Shown in pieces: positions 10,701-18,302 of a stretch of DNA of 37,118 nucleotides. The position numbers were made by a program, and so were the translations under genes. Origin of the DNA: an uncultured Algoriphagus sp. (lineage in GTDB: Bacteria > Bacteroidota > Bacteroidia > Cytophagales > Cyclobacteriaceae); NCBI GenBank assembly GCA_903952135.1, contig CAJBER010000011.1:1-37118 (forward strand). Direction: 5' to 3'. Within the stretch, counting starts at the first letter, position 1. Every line of letters starts with the position of its first letter. Below the pieces are notes generated by a model that was not told where the DNA came from, did not search any database, and saw only the letters and a program-made list of their open reading frames with translations.

Positions 10701-10833
10701 GAGCTATTTCAAGTTTTAATGTCTCATCTTTTATATCAAACCACTCATGAAAATACATTTTGAAATTATCGTTCAAATTCACTTCGAATGGAACGGTAAC
10801 TAATTGAATTCCAGTATTTGCTATTAGATTCAT
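7717..10833 (-). CDS. srfB: SrfB-like actin/Hsp70-fold ATPase
   Basis: A 1038-residue cytosolic protein, first gene of the operon. Seen: the three actin/Hsp70 superfamily motifs: phosphate-1 VDMGNSRT at residues 291-298, phosphate-2 DIGAGTTD at 609-616 and an adenosine-type LLTGRPTS at 797-804. It also has IVTTPTAMS at 491-499 and SPKRYLWD at 391-398. Residues 1-280 are an N-terminal extension I cannot assign. Length and motif spacing fit SrfB (about 1000 residues), the partner of SrfC in Salmonella-type srf loci. It probably binds and hydrolyses ATP and changes conformation or polymerises; its role in any host is not firmly known. ATG at 10833 follows a 391-base AT-rich gap, which should hold the operon promoter. 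Confidence 0.78.
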   Translation of the reverse strand: MNLIANTGIQLVTVPFEVNLNDNFKMYFHEWFDIKDETLKLEIAHHFSEEDIWVDKKDIYNLFGLGLTDGKVGRIEDGVFKPYSWEDIKDDFFAEGHQPITPMETDGNITNCFQVSPNRFRWEKFENEWLPFPFFTLGSKGKSEFGPTNWCRCKLVPDTSSSTIKKYNLLLAFDTRTTYESEDFEEQDLMETPVFASSYDKSKEFALCNNEFSLLDFCSKYPYNCDWVEECILKIYHDVKTVDELNIKKPKLNYLAQYIFFIKYIQQLNLLPKITLFSDKNVAFGDVDLIVDMGNSRTCAILFDNHDFTKVEHLSLNDLSNPIENGQLNVYDKPFDMRLAFREANFGVETLKGSKQFVFPSLVRLGVEANNLIHQAINLNTGVEKISTFSSPKRYLWDSKPQQKDWEFLKLNGDKNKNNLLQIKGVSEQLNADGSLNLNGEGAIDKFYSRKTLMTFSFLEILAQAKMQINSYEFRHKWGAENKPRRIDRIIVTTPTAMSRVEQAALRKCAEDASIILERFYTDTTTKAVDLKEFQSKVKVLPSYKNLASTNGKEEWIYDEATCSQFVFLYSELTQRYKNNCKEYFDFYGKVRTDLNNYQKKSITIGSVDIGAGTTDLMIAAYKYDDADQGTLTPKPLFWESFYLAGDDLLKNIIRRIVIEGDEAEIPNQLRKNPNTDFSKLILDFFGEDNARQSISDRQIRSDFNLQVSIPVATYFLELLKENKVGEATLGFDDIFSKTKPTDRVMEHFSKHFGFSITEINWRYSKEKISKIVESTFDSLVGKISTLLSYYGCDIVLLTGRPTSLKPLSDLFFKYYAIAPNRLITMDNYRIGTWYPFQNGKGYFNDSKSIVPVGAMIGNYASTKGSLDGFSLDLSELIHEMKPTTEYFSKSETEVSFLSPEANNAIVDVSQLPLRIWTRQLDSTKYPTRPFYQLDFNEGKIREKIIEKFSLTTNDKTQINDLVVKELERLRVLSPYKIRIVRENYFEDKENLKIEAIEDRNQNELPLSYFQLQIQSMNESDTYWLDSGAFNNIGFYKN

Positions 10834-11224
10834 TTCATAATTTTTTTAGGCAAAATAATTAGATGTTTCATGAAGTTTTCTTTGTTCAAAACAAATTGAA
10901 ACACCTCTTTGATCGCAATATTTTTGGTGAATAAAATCTTTAATTTGAATTATTTATTTATTTTTTTGTGAAAAAAAAAGAGTTTTGAATGTAGTTGTAT
11001 TTTTCTTAATTTTTTGTATTTCTTTCTTATGTTGTTTTTCAGAACAAGCACATCTAACATTCATTTAACCACTCAATAAGGCAATTTTTTTTCGCATTCA
11101 ATTACTCAAATTAGGGAGTATAGATTTTATCAAAATATAAAGGGATTAATTTACGTTAACAAGACTGCAGTTAAAAAAAAAAAATTGAATTGTCAATCAT
11201 TAAAGTGGCCAACAATTTTTTTAA
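10834..11224. other. Intergenic gap, AT-rich, upstream of the Srf-like operon
   Basis: 391 bases without a credible gene. It is very AT-rich, with long A and T runs (for example a run of A near 11173-11184). It must contain the promoter of the minus-strand operon that begins at 10833 and the 3' end of the gene at 11225. I found no exact TAnnTTTG box on the minus strand. A nested inverted repeat lies 31-70 bases before the operon start and is listed separately. Confidence 0.6.
10864..10903. promoter_or_regulatory. Nested inverted repeat before the SrfB-like gene
   Basis: Outer arms TGTTTCA (10864-10870) and TGAAACA (10897-10903) enclose a second, tighter inverted repeat TTTGTT-CAA-AACAAA (10881-10895). 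It sits 31-70 bases before the start of the operon, where an operator would be expected. The base composition is AT-rich, so chance symmetry is possible. No regulator gene is adjacent. Confidence 0.3.
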
Positions 11225-11767
11225 TTACTTCGAGACAATTCTACAAACTCCCCTTTTTTCTAGGTCTTTAAAACAGGCCTTCTGCCAGCGGTCAGCTACT
11301 TCTCGGGCTTTCCTTTCGAAGCTATTGTCCTGGTAACCCACTTCCTTGATTTCCTTGTCATAGGCCCGGTCGTCCTTGCCTGATCGGATATCCAAAAAAT
11401 GCTGGTACTCGTGAATTACCGTGTTCACCACCTCACGCAAATCCGCATGGCTTCCCCAGTACACGGTAATCACTTTACCCCGCTGCTGGTACGTTCCCAT
11501 CACCTTGCGATGCTTGTAATAGCGAAGATCCACTCGAGGCCAGGTTCGGCTGCGGGGCGGAAGTCCAAAATGTCCCACACACCATCGGATGACCTCCCGA
11601 ATAAAGGCAGCTTTGCTTACTCGAAGTTGGATGCCGCCCCCTCTACTTGAGCTTTCCTTGCCTTTTGATCCTTGCCACAACACCCAAAAAATCCAGACCG
11701 CTCCGCAAGCGGCACAGATTCCAATCCATTCACGTTCGCTTATCCCAGAAAATAATGACTCTAACAC
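11225..11767 (-). CDS. Membrane-anchored HExxH metalloprotease-like protein
   Basis: A 180-residue protein with one N-terminal hydrophobic segment (about residues 14-32) followed by a basic SKGKESSSR stretch. The soluble part has the zincin motif HEYQH at 119-123, in a helix after NTVI. A Glu-rich helix about 30 residues later (SFERKAREVAD, Glu151 and Glu156) could supply the third zinc ligand. This resembles small SprT/ImmA-like zinc proteases, but I cannot name the family. Base composition is clearly more GC-rich than the adjacent Srf-like operon, so it is probably an independent unit. A TATTTTTG match to the Bacteroidota -7 box lies at 11808-11815 on the minus strand. Substrate unknown. 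Confidence 0.7.
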   Translation of the reverse strand: MLESLFSGISEREWIGICAACGAVWIFWVLWQGSKGKESSSRGGGIQLRVSKAAFIREVIRWCVGHFGLPPRSRTWPRVDLRYYKHRKVMGTYQQRGKVITVYWGSHADLREVVNTVIHEYQHFLDIRSGKDDRAYDKEIKEVGYQDNSFERKAREVADRWQKACFKDLEKRGVCRIVSK

Positions 11768-12101
11768 CTCAGCTTAAATTTATTAACAACCCTATTCAAC
11801 CTATTTCCAAAAATACTTTTTTAACTGCAAAATGGATTTTACTACACTTGTCCGACAGTTTAGTTCCATCTATAAATTAACGCCGTTTTTCTGGAAATTG
11901 TATTTATTTATTGAGTATGCACTAACCTCCTGATTATGCACCAATACTACGAGTAAAAAAAGATTAGTGATTTTCAACCATTTGCCATTATTTTTGTTGT
12001 ACAAATGCATTAGTTATATAGAATGCTAGAGTAGTAATAGTGTAGTGAGCTCATTATTTACTTAAACTTAATTTGTCTTTTTTTACCCTAAACTGAATAC
12101 T
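11768..12101. other. Divergent intergenic region
   Basis: 334 bases between divergently transcribed genes, so it should hold both promoters. Visible items are the -7-like box at 11808-11815 on the minus strand, a near-match TTAATTTG at 12068-12075 on the plus strand (one base off TAnnTTTG) 27 bases before the WG-repeat gene, and a direct repeat TATGCACtAA / TATGCACcAA at 11916-11925 and 11935-11944, spaced 19 bases start to start. No ORF is credible here. Confidence 0.5.
11808..11815 (-). promoter_or_regulatory. Possible -7 promoter box for the HExxH gene
   Basis: Minus-strand TATTTTTG matches the Bacteroidota TAnnTTTG consensus and lies about 41 bases before the ATG at 11767. No TTG -33 box is found at the usual spacing; the nearest TTTG is only 12 bases away. 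Treat as a weak prediction. Confidence 0.3.
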
Positions 12102-13658
12102 ATGCGAAACCTATCAGGAGTTTTAAGCTTGGTCCTAATCAGCCTTGTGCTGCTGTCTTGCGGAGGAAATAGCGCCCCGTCCATTTCTTTGATCCCTGTC
12201 CAAAACGGGAAGGATTTCCAGTACATCGACAAGGAAGGCAAAATCATTATCAACCCTCAGTTTGCTGTTGCTTCCGTATTTCGTGAAGGATTAGCCTTAG
12301 TAAAAACCTCTGGCGATAAAGGGAAATTTGGCTTTATCAATGAGGATGGAAAGTATGAAATCGCCGCTAACTATAAAGACGGAACTGTCTTTAGCGAGGG
12401 TTTGGCTTGGGTAGTCTCGGAAAATGGTGCACCAACAGCAATTGATTCCAAAGGAGAAATAAAAATCACACTTCAAGATGCTGAAGCTGTTAAAATCTTT
12501 AGAGATGGATTAGCGGCATTCAGTATTCTCAAAGACGGGGAATACCAATGGGGATTTGTGGATAAAGAAGGTAAAGTAATCATCAGCCCACAGTTTAGTG
12601 CTACTGGAAATTTTTCTGAGGGGAAATGTGAAGTGCTCAACAAGGATGGTAAGTGGGGATATGTAGACGCTGAAGGTAAACTAATCATCAACTATCAATT
12701 CGATGCTGCCAATAAATTTGTTGACGGCCAAGCCGCTGTAGGATTTGATGGCAAAGCAGGAGCGATAGATGAAAACGGAAAATACGTGATTAATCCACAA
12801 TTCGATGAAATACGTACAGATGGAGATCTCTATGCAATTCGGCAAGGGGACAAGTGGGGTTGGTCCAATCGAGAAGGAGAAATTATCATTAATCCCCAGT
12901 TTGAATCCGTGTATTCATTCAGCGGCGGCGAGAGTGCTCCCGTTAAAATGGGTAAAGATTGGGGGTATGTGGATAAAGAAGGAAAGGTAAAAATCAACCC
13001 TCAATTCGATGACGCACTACCAATAACGAATGGATTTGGAATTGTTCAAAGTGGAAAAAAAATTGGTTTAATTGACGAAGAAGGCAAATACCTAGTAAAC
13101 CCTCAATTCGACGAAATTAATTACGACCTCTTATTTTACTTGATTTATGATGGGACATTTTATGAAAGTGTAACATCGGACTATTTCAATATTGCCCCAA
13201 TTGTGTCTCGAATCAACCTTAGCTCCCCCGAAGGCCTTACCTTAGGGAGTACCTTGGGAGATCTAATCAAAAAAGTGAACGTTAAAGAGGAGATTTTTAA
13301 TCAATATAGAGACACGCACCTAGTATTGGAGAATATTCCCTTAACTAGTGATGCAACCGTAAATTTTTCAGTGCAGGCAAAAAGCCATAAAGAAGTAGAA
13401 GACGGATGGTACTTAGTGTCAGTATTTAATTCTTCTGCCCCTATAACTGGATTTAGTTATACTATAAATCTTTCCGGAAAAGGATATAGCAAGGCTGATC
13501 AGGTGCTAGCCGCAATTGAAAAAGGAATCAAAGGGTTTAAAAAAGATGAAGCAGATCCGGCTAGTAAAGACTGGACTGTTTATACAAACGGCACCCAAAA
13601 AATCTATTTGAATATGAATGGGCCCCAAGTGAACGTTTGGGTTATGAAGGCCCAATAA
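12102..13658 (+). CDS. WG-repeat lipoprotein
   Basis: A 518-residue predicted lipoprotein with a hydrophobic signal and lipobox LLSC (Cys20). Residues from about 30 to 345 consist of nine beta-type repeats with the core D.EGK.IINPQF, the signature of WG (KWGFID) repeats; examples begin YIDKEGK, FVDKEGK, YVDAEGK and WSNREGE. The third copy (DSKGEIKITLQD) is degenerate. The C-terminal 170 residues lack repeats and form an unassigned domain. WG-repeat proteins are common in Bacteroidota and are thought to be surface or periplasmic binding scaffolds; the ligand is unknown. It is a single gene on the plus strand, flanked by minus-strand neighbours, and ends in a strong terminator. Confidence 0.85.
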   Translation: MRNLSGVLSLVLISLVLLSCGGNSAPSISLIPVQNGKDFQYIDKEGKIIINPQFAVASVFREGLALVKTSGDKGKFGFINEDGKYEIAANYKDGTVFSEGLAWVVSENGAPTAIDSKGEIKITLQDAEAVKIFRDGLAAFSILKDGEYQWGFVDKEGKVIISPQFSATGNFSEGKCEVLNKDGKWGYVDAEGKLIINYQFDAANKFVDGQAAVGFDGKAGAIDENGKYVINPQFDEIRTDGDLYAIRQGDKWGWSNREGEIIINPQFESVYSFSGGESAPVKMGKDWGYVDKEGKVKINPQFDDALPITNGFGIVQSGKKIGLIDEEGKYLVNPQFDEINYDLLFYLIYDGTFYESVTSDYFNIAPIVSRINLSSPEGLTLGSTLGDLIKKVNVKEEIFNQYRDTHLVLENIPLTSDATVNFSVQAKSHKEVEDGWYLVSVFNSSAPITGFSYTINLSGKGYSKADQVLAAIEKGIKGFKKDEADPASKDWTVYTNGTQKIYLNMNGPQVNVWVMKAQ

Positions 13659-13698
13659 ATCAGATTTCGTTAGTACATCCTTGATCATTTCAAAAAAA

Positions 13699-13729
13699 AT
13701 GCTTCCCATGAACGGGAAGCATTTTTTTA
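13699..13729 (+). terminator. Rho-independent terminator of the WG-repeat gene
   Basis: Perfect 9-bp stem ATGCTTCCC / GGGAAGCAT (13699-13707 and 13714-13722) with loop ATGAAC, followed by a T run and preceded by an A run. It should work in both directions. It lies 41 bases after the stop codon at 13658. Confidence 0.9.
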
Positions 13730-13954
13730 TGATTCATTTAAGGACAATCCAAATTTCACTAGAATAACACTACTGAAAAATGCCAAACTGCAAACTTGTA
13801 GACTCGTGAAAAACTCAATAACCATCCTAAAAAACAGTCAAGTTGTTATCCCCAATCCGAATAAAACTTCAAACTTTTCTCCAAGCCAAACAATCATTTT
13901 ATTAAGTAGGTATGTGATTACATTTTAGTTCATCACCATGTAGCCCTCAGCTAT

Positions 13955-14704
13955 TTACCCCTTCTCCTCAATATAAGCGAGCAACAGTCTCTTCAATAGC
14001 CTGCGCTCCTCGGCGATGGTTTCCACATTGGATTCCATATTGCTGAGCATGCCCTGCAAGTGGGCCACCGCATTGACTACCTTACGTAGCTGTTTGGGAT
14101 CTAGAGGTAGCAAATGGGGTTCTGGCTTTTTCCCCTCAAGCTTATCCATACCCAACCGAGGCATGTCATATACTTCTTCCATCAGTTCCAAAAGTTCTAT
14201 CCGCTTTTCCCGGTAGCGAGTCTGGTTGCCCATAAAAATCTGCTCCTTGCGTGCATATACCGACAAGTGGCGCACAATGCTGTCCGAACGAATCAAGCGC
14301 ATGTTGCCCGACTTTAGCTCGTCGCGCGTAGCCAAATTTTCCACAAAACTAATCCCGGTCACCAAAGAAGCCGAACCTGGCAAGATGAAGTAGGCAAACA
14401 AACTGTCTAAAAATGGCTTCTCTCCAAGACCTCCCTGCATCAGTGGAATCAAGGTATTGATCTGTTGCTCCTTTAAGGCATAATTGACCTTCACCTCTTC
14501 CATCCGGATGCTATCCAAGTCAAGATCCTCCACCAAACGCTGTGCATACTGCACCCCACGCGTATTTTCCCCCCAATTTTCACGCTGGTTGTCAGCAAAA
14601 AAACCCAAGGAAATCGCTGCAAACAGCATCAAAAACTCCATGGCATACTTTTTCCAGCTTGATTTTTTAGACTTATTCGTGGAGTCTGAGAGGTCCTTTT
14701 TCAT
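13955..14704 (-). CDS. DUF6090-like membrane protein
   Basis: A 249-residue protein with a basic N-terminus and a single transmembrane segment at about residues 21-38 (YAMEFLMLFAAISLGFFADN), then a long, mostly helical soluble part ending in a basic helix. The opening KKYAMEF...ISLGFFADNQRE resembles DUF6090-type proteins common in Bacteroidota, whose function is unknown; the assignment is from memory of that pattern. It has no enzyme motif. The gap after it, 13730-13954, shows no gene or clear repeat. The repeat protein gene lies 31 bases upstream on the same strand, so the two may be co-transcribed. Confidence 0.65.
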   Translation of the reverse strand: MKKDLSDSTNKSKKSSWKKYAMEFLMLFAAISLGFFADNQRENWGENTRGVQYAQRLVEDLDLDSIRMEEVKVNYALKEQQINTLIPLMQGGLGEKPFLDSLFAYFILPGSASLVTGISFVENLATRDELKSGNMRLIRSDSIVRHLSVYARKEQIFMGNQTRYREKRIELLELMEEVYDMPRLGMDKLEGKKPEPHLLPLDPKQLRKVVNAVAHLQGMLSNMESNVETIAEERRLLKRLLLAYIEEKG

Positions 14705-14735
14705 GGCCTTGATTTTTTAAAACCCTAAACTATTT

Positions 14736-15134
14736 TCAATAGAAAAAGAAGAAGAAAAATAGGGCGGCATTGGTGATCCGTACCCCCTCGTAATAGCCGA
14801 TAGTCCTGCGCGAACCATCCATCACCCGATCATCTTCAATGTAGCCAATCGTCCTACGGGACTGATCTGTTACTCGCCCATTTTCGATATAGCCTATTGT
14901 AGACCTCGATCCATTCATCACGCGACCATCTTCCACATAGCCAATGGTACGCCGCGATCCATCTGTCACCCGGTTCCCATCCAAGTAGCCAATCGTCGAT
15001 CGAGAGCCATTGGTGACCCGCTCTCCTTCGATGTAGCCTACCGTGCGGCGACTCCCATCCATCAGGCGCTGGGCAAGACTTGGTGTAACTCCTAGAGCAA
15101 AAAAAACAAGTAGGATAAGTAGAAAGGGTCTCAT
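14736..15134 (-). CDS. Small secreted 16-residue-repeat protein with poly-Phe tail
   Basis: A 132-residue protein with a signal peptide ending about residue 21 (VTPSLAQ). The mature part is almost entirely tandem copies of a 16-residue unit, GYIEDGRVxDGSRRTI, starting at residues 33, 49, 65, 81, 97 and 113, with a half copy before them. Each copy is probably a pair of short strands, as in small beta-flower or beta-propeller-like folds; this fold suggestion is inference. It ends in six consecutive Phe plus Tyr (AALFFFFFFY), unusual for a secreted protein and possibly a membrane or outer-membrane targeting tail. Function unknown. Confidence 0.75.
   Translation of the reverse strand: MRPFLLILLVFFALGVTPSLAQRLMDGSRRTVGYIEGERVTNGSRSTIGYLDGNRVTDGSRRTIGYVEDGRVMNGSRSTIGYIENGRVTDQSRRTIGYIEDDRVMDGSRRTIGYYEGVRITNAALFFFFFFY
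14769..15068. repeat. Tandem 48-bp coding repeats
   Basis: Six full units plus a part unit of 48 bp inside the secreted repeat protein, encoding residues 23-122. Copies share the GYxExxRVxxxSRxTI code but differ at many third positions, so they are not a recent amplification. Confidence 0.8.
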
Positions 15135-15154
15135 TAGATGTAAATGAATAGGAT

Positions 15155-15237
15155 TATCCGCAATTATGCCACTAGTTCAATAGAAATGTTTGCCCAGCGG
15201 GAATTTTTTGGTCAACAGCTAACAGTCCACCGTCAAT
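15155..15237. repeat. Composite dispersed repeat, copy 1
   Basis: TATCCGCAATTATGC at 15155-15169 and GTCAACAGCTAACAG at 15211-15225, continuing tCCACcGTCAA to 15237. The same two blocks occur in the same order at 36850-36864 and 36894-36916, with a further copy of the second block at 37027-37050. It lies in the 174-base gap between two minus-strand genes. No protein is predicted from it. Confidence 0.65.
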
Positions 15238-15308
15238 CGTGGTTAGAGTACGCTTTGCCTCAACAATTACAAGCTGCAGTCGTCCGTGGACAGTGGACCG
15301 TTGGCAAT

Positions 15309-16646
15309 TTAGGGCGATATCCGATACAAGATCATCCGCTTATCCACTTCCGATTTAGTTCGGGAGATCAACTCTTTTTCGTGAAGGGTTTGGTAATACT
15401 GATTGACCGCCTTGATGTACCTGGACCTACGCACCCTTCGGTAGTCCAAGCTTTCTAGGGCAGCCGTTCCAAATAAGTCGTCCAACTGATGTACATCTAC
15501 CAGCAAGCCAGGTTGGGCGAGTAGCTTGGCCACAAGTCGCTCGATATCTTCCACACCATCTACCGTACCCTGCTCCTCAGCAGGAGGAAGCTGTTCTGCC
15601 GGATTGGATTTTTTTCCACCTCGGTTTTTCCTCCACCAAAGCCCTCCACCTACTGCCATCAAGCCCACTAATGCCGCAAGAATGGAAAAAGACCAATCTT
15701 CTATCCCAAAGGAAGAGGCCTGAGGGTTCAATCGAATGTCTCCTACTTTCGTGAATTTTTCCAAAGGAGATGGTGGATGTAAAAGAAAAGTGGGATCTCC
15801 GTATCTGTCAAAAAACACGGCATTGTTTTCCAAGGCAACCGCCACCGAGAAATCCTTAAACCTCCCGAAGTCATTGTCTTTGGCAAAATGCAAGGTGTTA
15901 TCTTTTTTGTTTAGCAACAACAGCCCAAGGTGGGCTTCGAGCTGATACAATTGAACTCCATAGTCCTTCAAGTCGAAGGAGGGCATGATCCATGAACTCA
16001 GATTTTTTTGATTTGGAAAGTCCAATTCTATAGAACTCCAGGCTTTGCTCTTAAAGTCAAATACATACCCGTTTTTATCCGGATAAAAGACATTGGAAGG
16101 CTGGTGGATATTTTCCCCCAAAATGGAAATGACTCGGTCACCGTCTACAAAGATTCCCACACCCCCATAGTTCATAGGAGGAGAAGAGACCGGAACAAAT
16201 TCCCAATACCCAGTGTCAAAATCAAACTCGAGTAATTCGCTGTGCGCTCGCCAAAATCCATACCGCCCCATGGAATACAATTTCCCCTCTCGCACAAAAA
16301 AATGCGCATGACAGTTGAACCCAGAGCCCGTACCCTTGTACAAGTTTTCCCAACTTTCACCCGTCCAGCGTAAGACCTCAAATCTGCAGGGAATGACCGC
16401 TAAAAGTTTTTCCTGAACATAAAATAGGGTGATAGGATCATCGGTCGTGAGGTAAGGCGATGCGAGCAGTGAATCAACCATTACTTGGGTGATGCCTTGA
16501 GGAAGGGTTTCCCAAGCATAGCGATCGAATGATTCCTTAGGATTAATTTTTATCCAATCAAAGGAACCGAAGGTCTGCTTTTCGGATTGAGCAGAAAGAG
16601 TAAGACAAGAGAAAAAAACTCCAATAAAAAAAATAACTGCTTTCAT
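15309..16646 (-). CDS. Secreted/membrane beta-rich protein with cytoplasmic C-terminal domain
   Basis: A 445-residue protein from the ATG at 16646; a TTG two codons upstream is possible but less likely. It has a signal peptide ending near TLSAQ, then about 290 residues of beta-rich, Trp/Tyr/Gly-rich sequence suggestive of a kelch- or propeller-like sensor. One transmembrane helix follows at about 317-339 (WSFSILAALVGLMAVGGG) with a basic stop-transfer RKNRGGKK. Residues 350-445 form a cytoplasmic domain containing LDDLFG...LDYRRVRRSRYIKAVNQYY. The whole architecture is repeated in the protein at 33337-34620. It looks like a transmembrane sensor or adaptor; no known signalling output domain is recognised. 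Confidence 0.7.
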   Translation of the reverse strand: MKAVIFFIGVFFSCLTLSAQSEKQTFGSFDWIKINPKESFDRYAWETLPQGITQVMVDSLLASPYLTTDDPITLFYVQEKLLAVIPCRFEVLRWTGESWENLYKGTGSGFNCHAHFFVREGKLYSMGRYGFWRAHSELLEFDFDTGYWEFVPVSSPPMNYGGVGIFVDGDRVISILGENIHQPSNVFYPDKNGYVFDFKSKAWSSIELDFPNQKNLSSWIMPSFDLKDYGVQLYQLEAHLGLLLLNKKDNTLHFAKDNDFGRFKDFSVAVALENNAVFFDRYGDPTFLLHPPSPLEKFTKVGDIRLNPQASSFGIEDWSFSILAALVGLMAVGGGLWWRKNRGGKKSNPAEQLPPAEEQGTVDGVEDIERLVAKLLAQPGLLVDVHQLDDLFGTAALESLDYRRVRRSRYIKAVNQYYQTLHEKELISRTKSEVDKRMILYRISP

Positions 16647-16772
16647 GGTCAAACATTTTTCCTGCTGGTACTCAAACGCCAGAAATCAGGAATTTTATAT
16701 AACTAAAGGTACAAAAAACTCGAAAAAAGCCTACGCAAAATCTAGAGTAGCAAGATTCAGTCCAAAAATAGA

Positions 16773-16806
16773 AATCCCCCCTGCAGAAAAAACCACAGCG
16801 GGGATT
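16773..16806 (-). terminator. Probable fumC terminator
   Basis: Inverted repeat AATCCCC (16773-16779) and GGGGATT (16800-16806) with a 20-base loop, followed on the minus strand by TTCTATTTTTGG. It lies 35 bases after the fumC stop. The long loop makes this moderate only. Confidence 0.5.
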
Positions 16807-16840
16807 CCAGAAAACCTGAAAAAGGTGAAAAATTCTCCCC

Positions 16841-18241
16841 TTACTTCAAGCCTCCAATCATGTCTTCTGGCTTGACCCACTCGTCAAACTGCTCCGAGGT
16901 AAGCAAGCCCAAGCCTAGGGCTGCTTCTCGCAAGCTCGTTCCTTCCTTGTGTGCCTTCTTGGCGATGGCTGCGGCATTTTCGTAGCCAATGTAAGGATTC
17001 AATGCCGTCACCAGCATCAGGGAGTTTTCCAAGTGCCGCTGGATCATCGGTGTGTTTGGTTCTATTCCCACCGCACAGTTGACATCGAAGGAAACGCAAG
17101 CATCTCCTAGCAATCGAGCTGACTGCAGGAAGTTGGCGGCTATCAACGGCTTGAATACATTCAGTTCAAAATGTCCATTCGAGCCCCCTATGGTAATGGC
17201 GACATCGTTGCCCATCACCTGAGCGGCCACCATGGTCATCGCTTCCACCTGAGTCGGATTCACCTTGCCCGGCATGATGGAGGAACCGGGTTCATTTTCT
17301 GGAATTAAGATTTCCCCAATGCCCGAACGAGGACCTGAGGAGAGCATGCGAATGTCGTTGGCAATCTTCATCAAGGACACGGCCACTTGCTTCAAAGCCC
17401 CATGGGTTTCGACCATGCCGTCGTGCGCGGCGAGTGCCTCAAACTTGTTGGGTGCAGTCACAAAAGGAAGGCCTGTCAGTTCTGCAATTTTTTTCGCCAC
17501 CAACTCGGAGTAGCCCTGTGGGGTATTCAATCCAGTACCTACTGCTGTGCCACCCAAGGCCAATTCGGATAAGTGCGCAAGGGTATTGTTGAGCGCACGC
17601 AAACCGTGATCGAGCTGGGCCACGTAGCCGCTAAACTCCTGACCCAGGGTGAGGGGTGTCGCATCCATAAAATGCGTTCGGCCGATTTTCACCACTTGCT
17701 TGAAGGCTTCTGCCTTTGCCGCAAAGGTTTCGCGAAGCTGCTTCAGTCCCGGAATGGTCGTTTCCGCAACCATCTTGTAGGCCGCAATGTGCATGGCCGT
17801 AGGGTAGGTATCGTTGGAGGATTGAGACTTGTTGACGTCATCGTTGGGGTGGATTTTCTTCTTGGCATCTTCTAAGGAGCCGCCCAAAAGTACATGAGCT
17901 CGGTAGGCAATCACCTCATTGGCATTCATGTTGGATTGGGTCCCCGAACCCGTCTGCCATACCACCAAAGGAAACTGGCTGTCGTGCTGCCCTGTCAATA
18001 TTTCGTCACAAACTTGGGCGATGATTTCCGCCTTGGCGGGTTCCAATACCCCTAATTCTGCATTGGTCAATGCTGCCGCTTTTTTCAAGATGGCAAAAGC
18101 ATGGATGATCTCGATCGGCATGCGGTTTTTCTCTCCGCCAATCTTGAAGTTATTGATCGAACGCTGCGTCTGCGCTCCCCAGTAAGCCGATGCAGGAACC
18201 TCTACGGCTCCCATGGTATCTTTTTCTATACGGATGGACAT
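16841..18241 (-). CDS. fumC: Class II fumarate hydratase
   Basis: A 466-residue enzyme that interconverts fumarate and L-malate in the TCA cycle; cytosolic, expected tetramer. Seen: the fumarase/aspartase signature [11 protein letters not shown] at 319-329 in the flexible active-site loop, [10 protein letters not shown] at 187-196 with the catalytic His190, [14 protein letters not shown] at 137-150, and [13 protein letters not shown] at 97-109. These specific residues and the length favour fumarase over aspartase or argininosuccinate lyase. The ATG at 18241 ([11 protein letters not shown]) was preferred over an upstream in-frame start, because family members begin here. A minus-strand TACCTTTG box lies 34 bases before it. 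Confidence 0.96.
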   Translation of the reverse strand: MSIRIEKDTMGAVEVPASAYWGAQTQRSINNFKIGGEKNRMPIEIIHAFAILKKAAALTNAELGVLEPAKAEIIAQVCDEILTGQHDSQFPLVVWQTGSGTQSNMNANEVIAYRAHVLLGGSLEDAKKKIHPNDDVNKSQSSNDTYPTAMHIAAYKMVAETTIPGLKQLRETFAAKAEAFKQVVKIGRTHFMDATPLTLGQEFSGYVAQLDHGLRALNNTLAHLSELALGGTAVGTGLNTPQGYSELVAKKIAELTGLPFVTAPNKFEALAAHDGMVETHGALKQVAVSLMKIANDIRMLSSGPRSGIGEILIPENEPGSSIMPGKVNPTQVEAMTMVAAQVMGNDVAITIGGSNGHFELNVFKPLIAANFLQSARLLGDACVSFDVNCAVGIEPNTPMIQRHLENSLMLVTALNPYIGYENAAAIAKKAHKEGTSLREAALGLGLLTSEQFDEWVKPEDMIGGLK

Positions 18242-18274
18242 GGTAGTCAAAATAAAAGGGTGAAGATTAGGCCA

Positions 18275-18282
18275 CAAAGGTA
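18275..18282 (-). promoter_or_regulatory. Possible -7 promoter box for fumC
   Basis: Minus-strand TACCTTTG is an exact TAnnTTTG match 34 bases before the fumC ATG. The -33 TTG box is not found at the canonical distance, so the call depends on position and consensus only. Confidence 0.4.
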
Positions 18283-18302
18283 CATCCAAAGTCCCTTTTT
18301 GC

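Noticed and set aside
14769-15068. Tandem repeats as a possible CRISPR array
   Set aside because: Periodic 48-bp units are coding and have no unique spacers.
15144-15458. 104-codon plus-strand frame
   Set aside because: Lies partly in the dispersed repeat and partly antisense to the membrane protein gene.
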